This document shows, piece by piece, positions 1 through 13,041 of a DNA stretch of 64,000 bases. The stretch lies in NCBI GenBank assembly GCA_023055505.1, contig JALIRH010000146.1, positions 1 through 64,000 on the forward strand. The letters run 5' to 3'. The number at the start of each line of letters is the position of its first letter. Position 1 is the stretch's first letter. The notes beneath the pieces were generated by a model. It saw nothing but the letters and a program-made list of their open reading frames with translations, had not been told where the DNA came from and made no database searches. The DNA comes from Callipepla californica brunnescens. Its lineage: Eukaryota > Chordata > Aves > Galliformes > Odontophoridae. The position numbers and the translations under genes were made by a program.

Positions 1-184
1 GGAGGGGATCGAGGAGGGCGGCCGCGGAGCGGCCCCCGCGGGGAACCGGGCCGAAATAAAACGGAAAGCGAAAGGAAACGGCCGAGCGGAGCCCCGCGGG
101 GCCGCGCCGCGCTCCCGGTCTGCCGCCCAACCCCCACGGCGCGCCCGAGCCGACGCCGCTCCGCACCGCGCGGGGCGGACTCAC

Positions 185-238
185 CTCCTCGGGGGCCTGG
201 TTCCGCAGCTCCAGGTTGATGCGCTTTTTCATCTCCAT
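185..238 (-). CDS. ANP32E: ANP32E first coding exon, left copy
   Basis: Eighteen codons reading MEMKKRINLELRNQAPEE, ending at GAG and followed by the splice donor GTGAGT. This is the conserved start of the ANP32 family (acidic leucine-rich nuclear phosphoproteins). The following exons would lie at lower coordinates, off the window, so it cannot be seen whether this copy is complete. It is base-identical to the exon at 37072-37125. The E paralogue is assigned from exons 2 and 3 near the right copy. ANP32E is known as a nuclear chaperone that removes histone H2A.Z; that is family knowledge, not visible here. Confidence 0.85.
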
Positions 239-310
239 CGCCACCTCCTCCTCCTCCTCGCCCCGCGGCTCCGCGCTGCCGAAGGAGGGAAGGGCGGCCG
301 AGGGCACGCA

Positions 311-344
<34 letters not shown>
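311..344. repeat. GCC triplet repeat, 11 units
   Basis: Uninterrupted GCC/GGC run in the 5' leader of ANP32E, about 70 bp upstream of its ATG on the minus strand. The right copy has nine units, one of the few differences between the duplicated flanks. Confidence 0.9.
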
Positions 345-345
<1 letters not shown>

Positions 346-896
346 GAGGGAGGGAGGGAGGGAGCGGGGTGTTGGGAGCAGCCGGGCCCGCTCCGTGTGC
401 GGGGTGTCCGGGCTGATCCGGGCCCGCTCCGCGTGGGGGGTGTCCGGGCTGTCCGAGGTATCCGGGCTCTCCGGTCTACCCGGGCCGTCCGGGCCTGCTC
501 CGCGCGCAGCTGTCCGAGCTCCCCGGTCTGTCCGGGCCCGCTGCGCGCTCGGCCGTGCGGGTGATCGGGTGATGGAGTGAAGGGGCTCCGCGGGGTTCCC
601 GGGGCCGCTGCGGGCGCAGCTGCGGCGCCGTCAGGGTCCGCACGCACACTGCGCCTCCATGACGCGGCGCGTGGCGCCCCCTTCGCCGCCGCGACCCCGC
701 CCCCCCTCCGAGGGCGGGACTTCCGCCGCGCCGCCGCGCTTCTCGTTGGCCGCGTGCGGCTCGGCGCGATTGGTCCGAGACGCTGCCCGTCACGGCGGCG
801 CGGGACTTTAAACTGAGGGAGATGGAGGGGCGGCGCGGAATGGCGCGCGCGCGGGGGGCGGGGTCGGGTTGGCGGGAACTGCACGCGGGGGGTGGG

Positions 897-1000
897 GCTA
901 CGAATACATGCCCGCGCGGGCACGGGTAGGGGCACGGATAGGGGCGCGGGTACGGGTGGGGCACGGATAAGGGTATGGGGAAGGGCGGTTGGGCGGGTCG
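897..1000. repeat. G-rich minisatellite, left copy
   Basis: Degenerate tandem of about 12-18 bp built on GGGCACGGGTA / GGGGCACGGATA variants, beyond the promoter. Runs of three to four G could form G-quadruplexes on the plus strand. The frames through it give short arginine/glycine or proline/tyrosine repeats that are not credible proteins. Also present at 37778-37881. Confidence 0.6.
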
Positions 1001-1109
1001 GTAAGTGGGGAGACGAGCGGGCAGCCAGGCAGGACGGCAGGGAGGGGAGCAGAGAGATAACGGGGGGAGAAAGCGGGGGGCAAGCAGGCGGGGGGGCTGC
1101 AAAGCCAAT

Positions 1110-2105
1110 AAACGTTGGATGGAGGAATCTGACGGGTTTGGGATGCAGCTGGGAGTGTGGTAACTCTGGGATGCTAACTGGAGATAATGGAACAGCTAGA
1201 TGGCAACGAGGAAGCGAATGTGACCCTCGGACTGGTAGCACTACAACACGGTCCAGAGATAAAGATAGTTTAGGCATAGTGGGAATGGGAACAGAATTAA
1301 TGGAAACCAGGCAAAAGCCATGTAGGCTCCCCTTTGGGTACTGGTGGCTGTGTGGAGATGGATATGCCCATAAAATGCTCCCACTGAGTTCGACCGGGAC
1401 GTGCACGGCGGGACGTCCGATGCCTCACACTGGTACACGTACTCGTGCAGAACCCCCACGAGGGGTCTTAAGAACCGTGTGGATACGAACAAAAAGTAAA
1501 AACCCCACTAATTGAAAGGCCTTCAGGATTTCATAGTTTTGTTCGGTGGCTAATTCCAGCCCTAGGAGTAAGTGTATTAGAAAAGGCCGTAGTGAATGTG
1601 TCAGCCACTATGGAAAGAACTGAGAACGTAACATCAGATACCATCCAAGGTTTGCAAACAGAGATTTCTTCTTTGAGTAAAGTAGTTCTGCAGAACAGAA
1701 CGGCTCCAGACCTAACTGCAAAGGGGGGAGTCTGTACAGTAATTAATCAAAGCTGCTGTGCTCACGTGGACCAAGATCAACGTAGAAACTGACACACAGG
1801 CGATTCAGAAACGGGTTGAAGTGCTGCACCAAGTCTCATTAGATGGTACCTCATTTGGATTTACACACTTATGGAATCAGCTCACTAGCTGGCTCCCTGA
1901 TTAAGCCTGGCTAAAGCAACCGTCTGTAGCAATAGTGGTGCTGTTTATTCCCATAGTGATGACTTGTACAGGTGTGTGGTGCTTTCTCTGGTGCTGTCGA
2001 AGGAGCCTGCATGGTTACACCACCTGGAAAAGAAATTGCATCAACCGCCAAGCAGAACCTGGGAAGTGTTTCAGGAAGGAGATAATGGACAATAGTACGT
2101 CATAG
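1110..2105 (+). pseudogene. Endogenous retrovirus env remnant (left copy)
   Basis: A decayed envelope gene. The surface-subunit part lies in one frame up to about 1515 and includes a PFGYWWLCGDG stretch typical of retroviral Env. The transmembrane part sits in another frame from 1592, with an LQNRTAPDL segment in the immunosuppressive-domain position followed by a C-x6-CC motif at 1733-1759. A further frame change follows near 1780, then an in-frame stop near 1902 just before a hydrophobic anchor (about 1926-1985) and a short basic tail ending at 2105. At least two frame changes and one stop make it non-functional. The C-x6-CC type places it with gamma-like envelopes, distinct from the env at the right end of the window. 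The start is approximate; no pol or gag is adjacent. Confidence 0.75.
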
Positions 2106-2130
2106 GCAAAAGAATTTGCCTGTTATATTG

Positions 2131-2620
2131 AGAAGGGGGATTGAATCATGAGAACAGCTTATCCATGGTAACAACAACTCGTTACATAAATCAAGCGGCC
2201 GCATCATTGTGTGACAGGTAGAGCTGCTGTTTGCAGCTCCGTACAAGGGTGAGGGACAACACAGCACAAGAAGCTGTGGTTGCTGACAGCACAATGATGG
2301 TCCTGAGAAGCTGCTGCCTGCAACTCAGTGAAGGGGGTCTGTGAAGATAAGAAGGCAAAACAACGTACAGTGATCCCCTCAACATGTGGAAATCTGTTGT
2401 GGCCACTGCACATGTCGCTCACTTGGGAACTTCTGTCTGTATGTGTGGGATGTGATGAGTACGCATGTGCTGTACCTTTAAATACGTACTCATTTCTGTC
2501 TTTGGGTGCACGTATGGTGGAGAGATCCCCATGCACCCAGCGCTGTAATCAAGGGAAAGCCTGCTGGACATAGTGCACTGCTGTGCAAAGTTACTGTGTT
2601 GCGTTCCTCGGCATCGGGGC
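2131..2620 (+). mobile_element. Polypurine tract and 3' LTR-like tail, left copy
   Basis: Directly after the env remnant comes a purine run (AGAAGGGGGA, 2131-2140) in the place of a retroviral polypurine tract, followed by about 480 bp with LTR-like content: a TATA-like TTTAAATA at 2477-2484 and a GCTGTAATCAAGG stretch in the position of the polyadenylation region. The outer boundary is a guess. Open frames on both strands here are not convincing genes. Confidence 0.5.
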
Positions 2621-2758
2621 AAGCGGGGAGCAAGTGGGGATACACAGAGAGCAGCGGAGGAGGGGGGGGGCATCTGGGAAGTGGACAGTGGGAGGGCATC
2701 CAGGGATCCAGGGTGGCGGGAAGTGGGCAGGGAGTACAGCAGGAACTGCAGCACTAAG
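2621..2758. other. Purine-rich junction before the satellite
   Basis: Unique G/A-rich spacer with a run of nine G near 2672 (ten in the right copy). I see no gene or recognisable element in it. Confidence 0.6.
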
Positions 2759-4756
2759 ACAGTGCAGACACACAGTGCGCACACACACACACACACACAC
2801 GCACAGACACACAGTGCACACAGACACACACACACACACAAGTGCACACACAGTGCACACACACAGTACACACACACAGTGCACACACACACACAGAACA
2901 CGCACGCACACCGTGCACACACATGAACAGTGCGCAAACACAAGTATGCACACACACACAGTGCACACACAGTGCACGCACACACAGTGCACACACGCAC
3001 AGTGCACAAATACGAATACACACAAACACACAGTGCACTCACACACACAGTGCTGACACAGTGCACACACACACACACAGTGCACACACAGTGCACGCAC
3101 ACACAGTGCACACACACACAGTGCACAAATACGAACACACACAAACACACAGTTCACACACACACAGTGCACTCACACACACAGTGCTGACACAGTGCAC
3201 ACACACACACACAGTGCACACACAGTGCACGCACACACAGTGCACGCACACACAGTGCACAAATACGAACACACACAAACACACAGTTCACACACACACA
3301 GTGCACTCACACACAGTGCTGACACAGTGCACACACACACACAGTGCACACACACACTGCACTCACACACAGTGCACACAGAGTGCACACACACACACAG
3401 TCGACACACACAGTGCACACACACACAGTACACTCACACACACACACAGTGCACACAGTACACACACACACAGTACACTCACACACACACAGTGCGCACA
3501 CACAGTGCACACACACACTGTGCACACACACACACAGTGCAAACACACGCAGTGCACACACACACACAGAACACACACATAGTGCACACACACAGAGCGT
3601 ACACACGAACACACACGAACACAGAGTACACACAGTGCACATACACAGTGCACACACACACTCACAGTGCACACACAATGCACACACAAAAAGTGCACGC
3701 ACACAAAGACACACAGTGCACACACAGTGCACACACACACACAGTGCACAAACACAGTGCACAGACAGTGCACACACACTGTGCACACACACACACACAC
3801 TGCACACACAGTGCACACACACACACAGAACATGCACGCACACTGTGCACACACACAAACAGTGCACACAAAAACAGTATGCACACACACACAGTGCACA
3901 CACACATAGTGCACTCACACACAGTGCTGACACAGTGCACACACACGCACACTGTGCACACACGCACACCGCACTCACACACATAGTGCTCACACAGTGT
4001 ACACACACACAGTGCACACACACGGACAGTGCACACACACACACACAGTGCACAAATACACAGTGCACAACAGTGCACACACACACACAGAACACACACA
4101 CAGTGCGCACACACACTGCACACACTGTACACACACACACACACAGTGCACAGAGACACACTGCACACACTGTGCACACGCACAGTGCAGACACAGAGCA
4201 CACACACACACACACCGACAAAGTGCACACACACACAGTGCACACACAGTGCACAAACACACACTCAATGCACATACACGAACACACAAACACAGTACAC
4301 ACACACACACACAGTGCACACACACTCAATGCACATACACGAACACACAAACACACGAACACACACAAACACACAGTGCACACACTCACACAGTGCACAC
4401 ACACACACACAGTGCACACACAGTGCACACACACACAGTACACACACACACAGTGCACACACACTCAATGCACACACACGAACACACACAAACACACAGT
4501 GCACACACACCGTGCACACACACACACACACACACAGTGCACACACAGTGCACACACAGTGCACACACAAACAGTGCACACACACAAACACACACACACA
4601 CATGGTGCACACACACACAGTGCACACACACAGTGCACTCACAGTGCACACACACACAGTGCACTCACAGTGCACACACACACAGTGCACTCCCCCCCCC
4701 ACACACACAGTGCACACACACAAAGTGAACACACACGAATACACACAGACACATAG
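2759..4756. repeat. CA/GTGCAC satellite, left copy, part 1
   Basis: Almost pure (CA)n interrupted every 8-25 bp by AGTGCAC, with scattered GAACAC, TGCTGACACAG and CGAACACACACAAACAC variants. GTGCAC is its own reverse complement (an ApaLI site). All six frames are nearly free of stops, giving H/T/V/Q/C-rich plus-strand and C/V/H-rich minus-strand frames; none has a promoter, a start context or any family resemblance. It ends in a run of C at about 4691-4700 shortly before the LTR. Confidence 0.95.
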
Positions 4757-5492
4757 TGTCGTGAAAGACAGAAACTGTTTTTCCCTTCTTTTGTCTCAAA
4801 GCTTGCTTCCTAAGGCCTTTTCTGGTGACAAGACTCTGACTGATAACTGCCGGTTACCCAGATGGGTGCTATGGTGCCTCATTGTCTCTGCTTATGGTTG
4901 TAAAGATAAGCAGAAATAGGGGCAAATAGTCTTTTCCGGGGGGTACGGCTTGGAGAAGCTGACCACCACAAAAAGACAGTGCTCCTGCATGGCAAGGAAG
5001 GCAACATCCGCTGCTGGCTTATCTGTTGAGCCAGACATGTCACACAAGCAAATAGAAAAAAATACCTGAGAAATGGGGATAAAAGGCCTTCACTGAACCA
5101 AGGATTTTTGAGAGAAGAAGAGAGGAAGAGAAGAGAAGAATTCCTGGAGAAGAACTCCCAAAGAGAAAATCTTTGAGGAGAACTCCCGAAGATGGACCCT
5201 GAGACCTGCTTGCTGCCATCTCCCATCCCCCGCGGTGACCAGACGAGTTCCTGAGACTATGAACCTCGCTGGACCCATGGTGATGATTATATCTCTCTTG
5301 CTTTCTATCAAGACTCCTTGCTTTTTTTTATCCCTTTTCTATCGCTCACCTTCCCTTCCCCATATCCCTAAGCAACTAGTAATTGTAATAAACTGGTTGG
5401 GCTAACATTTGACCCGTTGTGTCTTAATCTCGCCATCGGGTATACACACAATATAAGAACCTCGTCTCCCTCCTTTATATTGGAGCGTGACA
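4757..5492 (+). mobile_element. 736-bp LTR embedded in satellite (left)
   Basis: Begins TGTCGTGAAAGAC and ends GGAGCGTGACA, giving imperfect terminal inverted repeats. It has a TATA-like GATAAAAGG at 5078-5086 and an AATAAA at 5387-5392 followed by a GT-rich stretch, so U3, R and U5 can be assigned in plus orientation. A purine-rich GAGAAGAAGAG tract lies between. No gag, pol or env is attached, so it looks like a solo LTR. No clean target-site duplication is visible (acatag left, agtgca right). Copies at 43889 and 47079 differ by only a few bases. Confidence 0.8.
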
Positions 5493-5867
5493 AGTGCACA
5501 CACACAAATAGAACACACACACAGTGCACACACAGACACAGTGCACACACACACAATGCACACACAAAGTGCACACACTGTGCACACACAAACAGTGCAC
5601 ACACACGCACACAGTGCACACACACACAGTGCATACAAACGAACACACAGTGCGCACACAGTTCACACAGAGTGCACACACACAGAGTACACACACACAC
5701 AGTGCACCCACACGAACACACGCAAACACACAGTGCACACAGACACACAGTGCACATACACACACACAGTGCACACACAGTGCACACACACACAGACACA
5801 CACCGTGCACACACAGTGCACACACACACAGTACACACACACACACATTGCACACACACACATTGCA

Positions 5868-7887
5868 CATGCACACACAGTGCACTCACAAACACATGGC
5901 TGACACAGTGCACACACACACACACACAGTACACATGCACACAGAGCACACACAGAGCACACACACAGTGCACACGCACACACACACACTGCACACACAC
6001 AGTGCACAAGCACACACATTGCACACACAGTGCACAGACACTGACAGTGCACACACAGTGCACACACAAACAGTGCACACACACACAGTGTACACACAGG
6101 GCACACACACAAAGTGCACACACACAAAATGCGCACACAGTGCACACACACACAGTGCACACGCACACAGTAAACACACACAAACATTGCACACACACAC
6201 TGCACACACACGCAGTACACACGCACACACAGTGCACACACACTCACAGTGCACACACAGTGCACACGCACGGATAGTGCACACACACGCACACAGTGCA
6301 CACACACACATAGTGCACGCACACACAGTGCGCACACACAGTGCACACACACACACAGTACACACACAAACACAGTGCACACAACATGCACACACACACT
6401 GCACACACACACTGCACACACACAGTGCACACAGTGCACACACAGGGCAGTGCACACACAGGGCAGTGCACACACACAGAGTGTACACACAGTGCACACA
6501 CACACAATGCACATGCACACACAGTGCACATGCACACACAGTGCACTCACAAACACACAGCTGACACAGTGCACACACACAAACACACAGTACACACGCA
6601 CACACAAACACACAGTGCACACACACACACGCAGTGTGCACACACACACAGTGCACAAACAGTGCACACACAAACACACAGTGCACACACACACACGCAG
6701 TGCGCACACACACACAGTGTACACACAGTGCACGCAAACAGTGCACACACACACACTGTGCACACACACACTGTATACACACACACACTGCACACACAGT
6801 ACACACACAAACAGTGCACACACACGAACACACACAAACACACAGTGCACACACACACACAGTGCACACACACAAACACACACAGAGTGCATACACACAC
6901 AGTGCACACAGTGCACACACACACACAGATCACACACACACAATGCACACACAGTGCACACACACAAACACACAGTGCACAAACAGAGCACACACACACA
7001 CTCAGTGCACACACTGTACACACACACACTCACAGTACACACACAATGCACACACACACAATGCACACACACGAACACACAAAAACACACAGTGCACACA
7101 CACACACGCAGTGCGCACACACACACAGTGTACACACAGTGCACGCAAACAGTGCACACACACACACTGTGCACACACACACTGTATACACACACACAGT
7201 GCACACACAAACAGTGCACACACACGAACACAAACAAACACAGTGCACACAGACACACAGTGCACACACACAAAGTGCACACACACTGTATACACACACA
7301 CAGTGCACACACAGTACACACACAAACAGTGCACACACACGAACACACACAAACACACAGTGCACACACACACACAGTGCACACACACAAACACACAGAG
7401 TGCATACACACACAGTGCACACAGTGCACACACACACACAGATCACACACACACACAATGCACACACAGTGCACACACACAAACACACAGTGCACAAACA
7501 GAGCACACACACACACTCAGTGCACACACTGTACACACACACACTCACAGTACACACACAGAGCACGCACACACAATACACACACGAACATACACAAACA
7601 CACAGTGCACACACACACAATGCACACACACAGTGTACACACTGTGCACACACACAGTGCACACACACAGAGTGCACACAACGTGCACACACAGTGCACA
7701 CACACACTGTGCACACACACACTGTATACACACACACAGTGCACACACAAACAGTGCACACACACGAACACAAACACATTGCACACAGACACACAGTGCA
7801 CACACACAAAGTGCACACACACAAACACACACAGAGTGCATACACACATACACAGTGCACACACACACACAGTGCACACACAGTGGA
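5868..7887. repeat. 2.02-kb satellite higher-order unit, first copy
   Basis: Same order of variant words as 7888-9909 at an offset of 2020-2022 bp, starting near the ACATGGCTGACACAG landmark. The corresponding region of the right array holds the landmark block once (about 48.2-49.8 kb). Confidence 0.8.
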
Positions 7888-9909
7888 CATGCACACACAG
7901 TGCACTCACAAACACATGGCTGACACAGTGCACACACACACACACACAGTACACATGCACACAGAGCACACACAGAGCACACACACAGTGCACACGCACA
8001 CACACACACTGCACACACACAGTGCACAAGCACACACATTGCACACACAGTGCACAGACACTGACAGTGCACACACAGTGCACACACAAACAGTGCACAC
8101 ACACACAGTGTACACACAGGGCACACACACAAAGTGCACACACACAAAATGCGCACACAGTGCACACACACACACAGTGCACACGCACACAGTAAACACA
8201 CACAAACATTGCACACACACACTGCACACACACGCAGTACACACGCACACACAGTGCACACACACTCACAGTGCACACACAGTGCACACGCACGGATAGT
8301 GCACACACACGCACACAGTGCACACACACACATAGTGCACGCACACACAGTGCGCACACACAGTGCACACACACACACAGTACACACACAAACACAGTGC
8401 ACACAACATGCACACACACACTGCACACACACACTGCACACACACAGTGCACACAGTGCACACACAGGGCAGTGCACACACAGGGCAGTGCACACACACA
8501 GAGTGTACACACAGTGCACACACACACAATGCACATGCACACACAGTGCACATGCACACACAGTGCACTCACAAACACACAGCTGACACAGTGCACACAC
8601 ACAAACACACAGTACACACGCACACACAAACACACAGTGCACACACACACACGCAGTGTGCACACACACACAGTGCACAAACAGTGCACACACAAACACA
8701 CAGTGCACACACACACACGCAGTGCGCACACACACACAGTGTACACACAGTGCACGCAAACAGTGCACACACACACACTGTGCACACACACACTGTATAC
8801 ACACACACACTGCACACACAGTACACACACAAACAGTGCACACACACGAACACACACAAACACACAGTGCACACACACACACAGTGCACACACACAAACA
8901 CACACAGAGTGCATACACACACAGTGCACACAGTGCACACACACACACAGATCACACACACACAATGCACACACAGTGCACACACACAAACACACAGTGC
9001 ACAAACAGAGCACACACACACACTCAGTGCACACACTGTACACACACACACTCACAGTACACACACAATGCACACACACACAATGCACACACACGAACAC
9101 ACAAAAACACACAGTGCACACACACACACGCAGTGCGCACACACACACAGTGTACACACAGTGCACGCAAACAGTGCACACACACACACTGTGCACACAC
9201 ACACTGTATACACACACACAGTGCACACACAAACAGTGCACACACACGAACACAAACAAACACAGTGCACACAGACACACAGTGCACACACACAAAGTGC
9301 ACACACACTGTATACACACACACAGTGCACACACAGTACACACACAAACAGTGCACACACACGAACACACACAAACACACAGTGCACACACACACACAGT
9401 GCACACACACAAACACACAGAGTGCATACACACACAGTGCACACAGTGCACACACACACACAGATCACACACACACACAATGCACACACAGTGCACACAC
9501 ACAAACACACAGTGCACAAACAGAGCACACACACACACTCAGTGCACACACTGTACACACACACACTCACAGTACACACACAGAGCACGCACACACAATA
9601 CACACACGAACATACACAAACACACAGTGCACACACACACAATGCACACACAGTGTACACACTGTGCACACACACAGTGCACACACACAGAGTGCACACA
9701 ACGTGCACACACAGTGCACACACACACTGTGCACACACACACTGTATACACACACACAGTGCACACACAAACAGTGCACACACACGAACACAAACACATT
9801 GCACACAGACACACAGTGCACACACACAAAGTGCACACACACAAACACACACAGAGTGCATACACACATACACAGTGCACACACACACACAGTGCACACA
9901 CAGTGGACA
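7888..9909. repeat. 2.02-kb satellite higher-order unit, second copy
   Basis: Near-identical to 5868-7887. A further diverged start of the unit (CAGTGGACATGCAC, then ACACAGCTGACACAG) follows at 9900. Confidence 0.8.
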
Positions 9910-10299
9910 TGCACACACAGTGCACTCAAAAACACACAGCTGACACAGTGTACACACACACACACACAGTGCAAACACAGTGCACACACACACACTGCAC
10001 ACACAGTGCACTCACACACAAACAGTACACATGCACACAGAGCACACACACAGAGCACACACACAGTGCACACGCACGCACACACACTGCACACACACAG
10101 TGCACCCACACAAAGTGCACACAGTGCACGAACACACAAGACTAGAGTGCACACACACAGTGCACGCACACACACACAGTGCACACGCAAAGAGTGCACA
10201 CAGGGCACACACACGCAGAACACACACACACACAGTGCACACACAGTGCACACACACAAAATGCGCACACAGCGCACACACACACACACAAAATGCGCG

Positions 10300-13041
10300 C
10301 ACACACAGTGCACACAGTGAACACACACACAGTGCACACACACACACATATTGCACACACACACACACAGTGTACACATACAGAACACGCACACACACAG
10401 TGTGCATGCACACACACATACTGCACACACATCAACACACACAAACACACAGTGCACACACAAACGCACACACAGTATACACTCACACAGTGTACACACA
10501 GTGCACACACAAACAGTGTGCACACACGAACACACACAAACACACAGTTCACATGCGCACACAGTGGACACACACACAGTGCGCATGCACGGACTGTGCA
10601 CACTTACAAACACACAGTGTACACACAGTGCACAAACACGCAAAGTGCACATACACACTGCACAACAGTGCACACACACACACACAGTGCACACGCACAC
10701 GCACATAGTGCAAACACACACACTGCACACACACACACACAGTCCATACACGCAAAGAGTATGAACTCACAGTGCACACAAACACACACACTGCGCAAAC
10801 AATGCACACTCACACGCACACAGTGCACACACACACATTACACACTCACACACAGTACATGCACACAGAACACACACAAACACACAGTGCACACACACAC
10901 AGTGCACACACACACACACATTGCACACAGTGCACACACACATTGCACACAGTGCACACAGTGCACACACGCATTGCACACACAGTGCACACACACACAC
11001 ACACAGTGCACACACACAGTGCACACACACACACATAGTGCACACACCGTGCTCAAACACACACCTTGCACATACAGTGAAAACACACACACACACACAG
11101 TGTACACTGTGAACACACACAGTACACACACACACATTTTACACACTCACACATTTTGCACACACACAGTGTACACACAGTGCGCACACAAACAGTGTAC
11201 ACACACGAACGCACACAAAGACACAGTGCACACAAAGACACAGTGGACACACACACAGTGCACACACACACACATTGCACGCACAGTGCACACACAGAAA
11301 GTGCACAAACACACAAATTGCACTTATACACAGTGCACATCAGTGCACACACACACAGAACACGCACACAAACACAGTGCACATATACACAGTGCAAAAC
11401 ACTGCACACACACACACACAGTGCACACACACACACACAGTGCACACACGGTGACCACGCACACTGCACACACAGTGCACACACACACACACAATACACA
11501 ATCACACACACAGAGTGCAGAGAGACTAACTGCAAACACTGTGCACACGCACACTGCAAACACTGTGCACACACACACATGGTGCACAGACATACACACA
11601 CACACACACACGGTGCACACAGTGCGCACACGCAGTGCACACACAGTGCACACACAGTGCACACATACACAGAACACACACACACGGTGCACACACAAAC
11701 TGCACACACAGAGCACGCACACACACACAGTGCACACACACACAGAGCACACACAATGCACACAAACACACACACTGCGCACAATGTGACCACACACACT
11801 ACACACTCTGTGCACGCACACACACACACACAGCAAAAACACACACACAGAGTGCAAAAGACACACTGCACACACTGTGCACAAGCACACTGCAAACACT
11901 GTGCGCACACACAGACACACACACTGCACACAGTGCGCACACGCAGTGCAGACACAGTGCACACACACACAGTGCACACACACACACTGCACACACACAG
12001 AGATTGCGAACACACAGTGCACACACACACACACACACACTGCGCAAACAATGCACACTTACACAGGCACACACACGATCACACACACACACACAGTGCA
12101 CACACAAACACACACACACAGGGCACACAGTGCACACAAGCAGTGCAGACACAGTGCACACACACACAGAACACACACACACAGTGTCCACACACAGACA
12201 GTGCACACAGTGCACACAGTGCACACGCACACAGTGCGCACACACACATTGCACACATACACACACACAGTGCACACGCACACAGTGCACGCACACACAG
12301 TGCACACGTACACACAGAACACACAGTGGACACACACACACAGTGAACACACTGTGACCACTCAAACTGCACACACTGTGCAAACACACACACACACACA
12401 ACACACAAACAAACACACACCGTGCACAGAGGCACACTGTACACACTGTGCACACGCACACTGTAAACACTGTACACACACACACACACACAGTGCACAC
12501 ACAGTGCACACACACACACACAGTGCACACAGTGCACACACAGAAAGTGCACAAACACACAAAGTGCACATATACACAGTGCACAACAGTGCACAAACAC
12601 ACAATACACAAACACAAACAGTGCACAGAAACACACTACACACACTGTGCACACGCACACTGCAAACACTGTGCACACACACACACACAGTCCACACAGA
12701 GCACAAACAGTGCAGAAACAGTGCACACACACAGAGTGCACACAGAGTGCACACAGTGCACACACACACACACAGTGGACAAACTGTGCACAAACACACA
12801 CCGTGCACATAAAGTGCACACACACAGTGCACACTGTGAACACACACACAGTGCACACACACACATATTGCACACACACACACACAGTGCACACACACAG
12901 TGCACACACACACACATAGTGCACACACCGTGCTCAAACACACACCTTGCACATACAGTGAAAACACACACACACACACAGTGTACACTGTGAACACACA
13001 CAGTACACACACACACATTTTACACACTCACACATTTTGCA
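10300..13041. repeat. 2.74-kb satellite higher-order unit, first copy
   Basis: Matches 13042-15615 at a constant offset of 2742 bp. Landmarks include TTTTACACACTCACACATTT, GAGAGACTAACTGC and ACACGATCACAC. The 11038-11170 block recurs at about 12900-13030, which explains how the duplication could have arisen by unequal exchange. Confidence 0.8.

Larger units (their letters stand above)
1..1090. promoter_or_regulatory. CpG island over ANP32E exon 1, left copy
   Basis: Very CG-rich, CpG-dense sequence covering the end of intron 1, coding exon 1, the 5' UTR and the upstream promoter of a minus-strand gene. Candidate sites (motif matches only): an ETS-like ACTTCCG at 719-725, an NF-Y CCAAT box on the minus strand (ATTGG on plus at 769-773) and an E2F-like TTGGCGGGAA at 869-878. 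No TATA box is placed convincingly. This is the usual arrangement for a broadly expressed, TATA-less promoter. Confidence 0.7.

Noticed and set aside
476..1108. 210-codon minus-strand frame in the left CpG island
   Set aside because: Same composition artefact as in the right copy; no conserved motif.
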